From UBA5972 sp964567685 (GTDB lineage: Bacteria > Pseudomonadota > Alphaproteobacteria > Rhodobacterales > Rhodobacteraceae): a stretch of DNA of 64,000 nt. The DNA lies in contig CAZMNO010000004.1 in the NCBI GenBank assembly GCA_964567685.1, positions 62,001 through 126,000 of the forward strand. Reading direction: 5' to 3'. Positions 60,779 to 64,000 of the stretch are shown here, one piece after another. Each line of letters begins with the position of its first letter. The stretch's first letter is position 1. A program made the translations under genes and the position numbers. The notes under the pieces were generated by a model, which saw only the letters and a program-made list of their open reading frames with translations, was not told the origin of the DNA and ran no database searches.

Positions 60779-62461
60779 TTACGAGTTTGCCCCCGCTTTG
60801 AATTCTTCAACCATCCGGTTGCGCATTTCGAACTTCTGGATTTTACCGGTTACCGTCATTGGGTAATCCGAGACGAACCAGATATGCCTGGGCACCTTGA
60901 AATGCGTGATCTGGCCCTTGCAGAAATCCTTGATATCCTTGGCATCCGCTGTGGTGTCGTCTTTCAACTGGATCCAGGCGCAGACTTCCTCGCCGTATTT
61001 GTCATCGGGAATGCCAAAGATCTGCACATCACGGATAGCCGGATGTGTGTAAAGGAACTCTTCAACTTCGCGCGGATAGATGTTTTCACCCCCCCGGATG
61101 ATCATGTCTTTCAGGCGTCCGGTGATATCGACAAAGCCTTCATCATCCATCACCGCCAGATCACCGGTGTGCATCCAGCCCGTATTGTCAATCGACTCTG
61201 CGGTCTTCTCTGCGTCACCCCAATATCCGATCATCACCGAATAGCCGCGTGTCAGGAACTCGCCCTGCTGGCCGCGCGGCAGGGCGCGCCCGTTCTCGTC
61301 GATGATCTTCACTTCGACATAGGGGTGGATCTGGCCGACGGTCGAGACCTGTTTGTCAAACGGATCACCGATTTTCGTCTGCATGCTGACCGGGCTGGTT
61401 TCCGTCATGCCGTAGCAGATAGTCACGTCAGACATATTCATATCCCCGGCGACGCGTTTCATCACATCGGCCGGGCAGCTTGAGCCCGCCATGACGCCAG
61501 TGCGCAGGGTTGAAAGATCGTAATCGGCAAAACTCGGCTCTTCGAGCATGGCAATGAACATGGTTGGCACGCCGTAAAGCGCCGTACATTTTTCCTTTGC
61601 AGCCGTGGCCAACGTGGCAACGGGTTCAAACCCCTCGCCCGGAAACACCATGGTCGAGCCGTGCGTGATGCTGCCAAGAACGCCCATCACCATACCAAAG
61701 CAGTGATAAAGGGGCACCGGGATGCACAAGCGGTCTTCTTCGGTGAATTTCTGCCGCTCGGTGACGAAATAGCCGTTGTTCAGAATGCCGTGATGGGTAA
61801 GCGTTGCCCCTTTGGGGCGGCCAGTTGTGCCCGAAGTGAACTGGATGTTGATCGGATCATCGGGTTGCAGAACATCCTGCAGATCAATCAGCGCCTTTTG
61901 GTCCGCCTTTGATGCCAAAGCAGCGATGTCGCTGAACCGAAAACAACCCGCCGGGGCTTTTTCGGAGATGGTGATGACCATCTCCAGATCGGGCAGAGTC
62001 TTGGATTTCAATTGCCCGGGTGCTGTATCGGCGAGTTCCGGTGCCAGCTCCTGAATCATGCCGACATAGTCGCTGGTTTTGAAAGTCTCGGCGAGAATCA
62101 GTGCCCGGCATTCAACGGAATTCAGCGCGTATTCCAGCTCGTTCAGACGATAAGCGGGGTTGATATTGACCTGAATTAACCCCGCACGCGCAGTTGCAAA
62201 CTGCGCCACAACCCATTCCGCATTATTCGGCGACCACACCCCAACCCGGTCACCCGGCTTTAGGCCAAGATGGATCAGACCCGCAGCAAACGCATCGACG
62301 CGATCCAGTAACTCTTTGTAAGTCCAGCGAATATCCTGATGAGCAACAACCAGAGCCTCACGATCACCCCAAGCCGCGGCAGCCTCCTCAATCGCCTTGC
62401 CGATTGTCTTGAACAGCAATGGCTTATCGCTTGTTCCACAGACATAACTCAATTCAGTCAT
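60779..62461 (-). CDS. AMP-forming acyl-CoA synthetase (fatty acyl/medium-chain type)
   Basis: A 560-residue ligase: FTSGTTGRPKGATLTHHG (P-loop), CYGMTETSPVSM, GWMHTGDLAVMDDEGFVDITGRLKDMIIRGGENIYPREVEEFLYTHPAI, and C-terminal VTGKIQKFEMR with the adenylation lysine. It is distinct from the second ligase in this operon and belongs to the FadD-like group. It is the first gene of the leftward operon; a TGTATAC operator sits 41-55 bases upstream of its start, consistent with controlled expression. Confidence 0.88.
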   Translation of the reverse strand: MTELSYVCGTSDKPLLFKTIGKAIEEAAAAWGDREALVVAHQDIRWTYKELLDRVDAFAAGLIHLGLKPGDRVGVWSPNNAEWVVAQFATARAGLIQVNINPAYRLNELEYALNSVECRALILAETFKTSDYVGMIQELAPELADTAPGQLKSKTLPDLEMVITISEKAPAGCFRFSDIAALASKADQKALIDLQDVLQPDDPINIQFTSGTTGRPKGATLTHHGILNNGYFVTERQKFTEEDRLCIPVPLYHCFGMVMGVLGSITHGSTMVFPGEGFEPVATLATAAKEKCTALYGVPTMFIAMLEEPSFADYDLSTLRTGVMAGSSCPADVMKRVAGDMNMSDVTICYGMTETSPVSMQTKIGDPFDKQVSTVGQIHPYVEVKIIDENGRALPRGQQGEFLTRGYSVMIGYWGDAEKTAESIDNTGWMHTGDLAVMDDEGFVDITGRLKDMIIRGGENIYPREVEEFLYTHPAIRDVQIFGIPDDKYGEEVCAWIQLKDDTTADAKDIKDFCKGQITHFKVPRHIWFVSDYPMTVTGKIQKFEMRNRMVEEFKAGANS

Positions 62462-62501
62462 GTTCTTTTCGTCCGCCTAGCACTCAACATGGTGTGAATT
62501 C

Positions 62502-62516
62502 TGTATACAGTATCCA
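62502..62516. promoter_or_regulatory. Operator copy TGTATACAGTATCCA upstream of the acyl-CoA synthetase operon
   Basis: Matches the ridA-side palindrome (minus-strand reading TGTATACAGTATACA) in 14 of 15 bases, with the mismatch in the distal arm. It is 41 bases from the start codon of the first gene of the ligase-aldehyde dehydrogenase operon, a normal operator or -10/-35 region position. The cognate regulator is not in this window. Confidence 0.6.
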
Positions 62517-62808
62517 GATTATCATTTTCACATCAAAGGGTCAACAACGCAAGCCAAAGTAGTCGCGGGGTTTGGCTCACGCCTGCCGGTGAGGAACGCT
62601 GTATCCGCAACGAAGATCGGGATTGGGAAAATGAACTGGCCCGCCTGGCCGGGACTGAAGGCGCGCGATAGGCATGGCTGTAAGCAAAAGAGGTGGTGTC
62701 CGGAGGCAGCATTGAAATCATGTTCCTCCTTGCCCCAAGCTATACCGTAACTAATTGATAATAATTAAAGGTTCTAGACTAGCAATACCTACATGCTAGG
62801 CTGGATGT

Positions 62809-62934
62809 ATGAACAAAAAGAACGGGTTATCAAGATATCGGCAGAGAAAGCTTGTGGCACTCTTCTGCACGGATCTGACGGCGACCCAGGCTGCTGTAGT
62901 CATGGGGATCAATCGCAACACCGCAAACCGGTAG
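62809..62934 (+). pseudogene. IS1595-family transposase N-terminal fragment
   Basis: Encodes 41 residues, MNKKNGLSRYRQRKLVALFC continuing to GINRNTANR, then a TAG. This matches the N-terminus of IS1595-type transposases (short basic start, TxxxAAxxxGxNRxTA helix-turn-helix). Intact transposases continue with YY.R.R and a DDE-type core of about 200 more residues, which is absent. No flanking terminal inverted repeats were found. Confidence 0.65.
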
Positions 62935-63425
62935 GGTGTCAAGCCCAACTAGATATGTCCGCCCCAGGCTGTTTTCAGTTTTCTTGCGCGCCACCTTTTT
63001 TGATCACTGGTGCCGGTTGTCCGCCGAATTGAACGGCCCTGTGCGGACCTTGAAAGTTAGATCGGCGATTTGCGTTGCAGCAAGATAAAGCCGCCATTCA
63101 TGCATTCCGCAGCATTTAGACACCATCGTGCTCAAGAATGTGGACAAACCGACCTTATGCTCCAAACCGACAGCCCACTGGTCTTGGGGATTACCAGACG
63201 TGGCGTCGAAAAGATGACCTTTAGCCGAAAACTAAAATTAACTCCTTGATGGTCATGCAATACAAGTCCGATACATCCCGTAGGCTCCCTCGATACCAGT
63301 TCGTGTTCCAGAAAGAATCCGTTCGAACAGGCGGCTTGACGAAACCAAAGCGTAGCGCGATAAAGCGTCACTTTGGTCGCAAAAGTTTCCGCTTTTTTGC
63401 CCTCGAGGCTAGAATTTGGCTTAGT

Positions 63426-64000
63426 TTAAGATCCACGTTTCGGCCCGCAATCATTACCAAGAAGTCGCGACGCCAATTGTCGGCTCAGTTTTTGCCTCCC
63501 GCGATGCGCATTCATGTGGTTGAAATTCCGAAAATCGTTTGGGTCAAGATCAAAGTCCTGCCAGGCAACCACCTCTATCTCCATGTCCTTTGAAACCCGG
63601 GCCAGCAAGCTTTCCAGCAGATCGCTTTCATTGTCGCAGCCGATTTCGTGCAACAACGCCTTTTCAACCGGATGGACGAAACAAACGACTCGATCTGCGG
63701 CATCTTGCAACGCCGTTGCGCCCATCATCCATTGGGTCAGACCGCTATCTGAAACAGTGAAATCACCCAAATAAGTGCGCGCAACCTCTTTGTCCCGTGA
63801 TTTCACCCAATTTGGCCGCAGTTCCTTTCGCTTGTCATTTTCTCCCACGTTCCAAGCGCCGTGGCTTTCAATTTTCCACTCAAGCTCTGGATCAATCCGC
63901 CCACCGGATTGCGATTTCATCGTCGCGTTGAAGTAGTCATGGCTCAGATTGACGTCTCCTTTCGGCGGTGTTTGACCGATATGCATTGGGTCGAGTTCGT
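63426..64000 (-). CDS. Unidentified protein, N-terminus cut by window edge
   Basis: The minus-strand frame stays open to the window end (ELDP precedes the first ATG at 63986), so the true start may be outside. At least 190 residues, soluble. Recognisable stretches: GGRIDPELEWKIESHGAWN, NDKRKELRPNWVKSRDKEVARTYLGDF, WMMGATALQDAADRVVCFVHPVEKALLHEIGCDNESDLLESLL. I know no family for it. Codon pattern looks coding on this strand and not on the opposite one. It borders the decayed mobile-element region and may be accessory. Confidence 0.6.
   Translation of the reverse strand, partial: ELDPMHIGQTPPKGDVNLSHDYFNATMKSQSGGRIDPELEWKIESHGAWNVGENDKRKELRPNWVKSRDKEVARTYLGDFTVSDSGLTQWMMGATALQDAADRVVCFVHPVEKALLHEIGCDNESDLLESLLARVSKDMEIEVVAWQDFDLDPNDFRNFNHMNAHRGRQKLSRQLASRLLGNDCGPKRGS

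Larger units (their letters stand above)
62462..63425. other. Decayed intergenic region with mobile-element remnant
   Basis: About 960 bases without an intact gene. It contains the operator copy at 62502-62516, a plus-strand open stretch ending at 62672 that translates ...VWLTPAGEERCIRNEDRDWE... with no convincing start (possibly a fragment of an unidentified gene), an IS1595 transposase fragment at 62809-62934, and further low-information sequence to 63425. Composition is more AT-rich near 62740-62800. Confidence 0.45.

Noticed and set aside
1..64000. tRNA, rRNA, CRISPR array or known riboswitch
   Set aside because: Reading both strands in the gaps showed no cloverleaf-like elements, regular spaced repeats or riboswitch cores that I could support.

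Overview
The window looks like chromosomal DNA from a marine alphaproteobacterium of the Rhodobacterales (Roseobacter group). This rests on gene content (trimethylamine and TMAO catabolism, a divergent marine-type Amt, DapD/DapE, a NapC/NirT cytochrome), on tight ATGA-coupled operons, and on three copies of a 3'-end motif (GCCTCCGGCGGGGATATTT followed by an A-rich tail) that I associate with this family. No rRNA, tRNA or CRISPR array was seen. The gene at each edge is cut by the window.

Layout. 0-7 kb: housekeeping and small metabolic genes (a truncated mepA, a phytase-like secreted protein, a LOG-family protein, dapD, an AllA-like protein, a NapC-type tetraheme plus a diheme cytochrome c, a phosphoglycolate-phosphatase-like HAD protein). 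6-13 kb: a leftward operon with an AtuA-family protein, the two subunits of a biotin-dependent acyl-CoA carboxylase and a TIGR03084 protein. 13.6-18 kb: a divergent ammonium transporter with a 56-residue membrane microprotein and a strong terminator, an orphan P450 and an AT-rich glycosyltransferase. 18-43 kb: the methylated-amine island. 43-53 kb: dapE, a DUF2064 protein, rnr, a lytic transglycosylase, zapE, an MFS carrier and pncA-pncB. 53-62.5 kb: a leftward amine/acid catabolic set (kinase, class III PLP lyase/aminotransferase, RidA, PuuB-like oxidase, two acyl-CoA ligases, aldehyde dehydrogenase). 62.5-64 kb: a decayed region with an IS1595 remnant and a partial unknown gene.

How the genes work together. 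TmoXWV imports TMAO. Tmm makes TMAO from trimethylamine. Tdm splits TMAO into dimethylamine and formaldehyde. Methylamine then enters the indirect N-methylglutamate route: GmaS forms gamma-glutamylmethylamide, MgsABC converts it to N-methylglutamate, and the four-subunit SoxBDAG-type dehydrogenase (MgdABCD) returns glutamate and a C1 unit. The dimethylamine monooxygenase that should link the two halves is not in this window. Three genes inside the pathway (a 137-aa protein, a nitrilase-family amidase and a 193-aa protein) and an FAD oxidoreductase just upstream of gmaS have no assigned step; they are the best candidates here for undescribed biology. A duplicated TTGGTAT element occurs both upstream of the Amt gene and beside the GntR gene of the methylamine operon, which suggests one regulon. 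A separate, near-identical TGTATACAGTATACA palindrome sits at two promoters of the 54-62 kb catabolic set.
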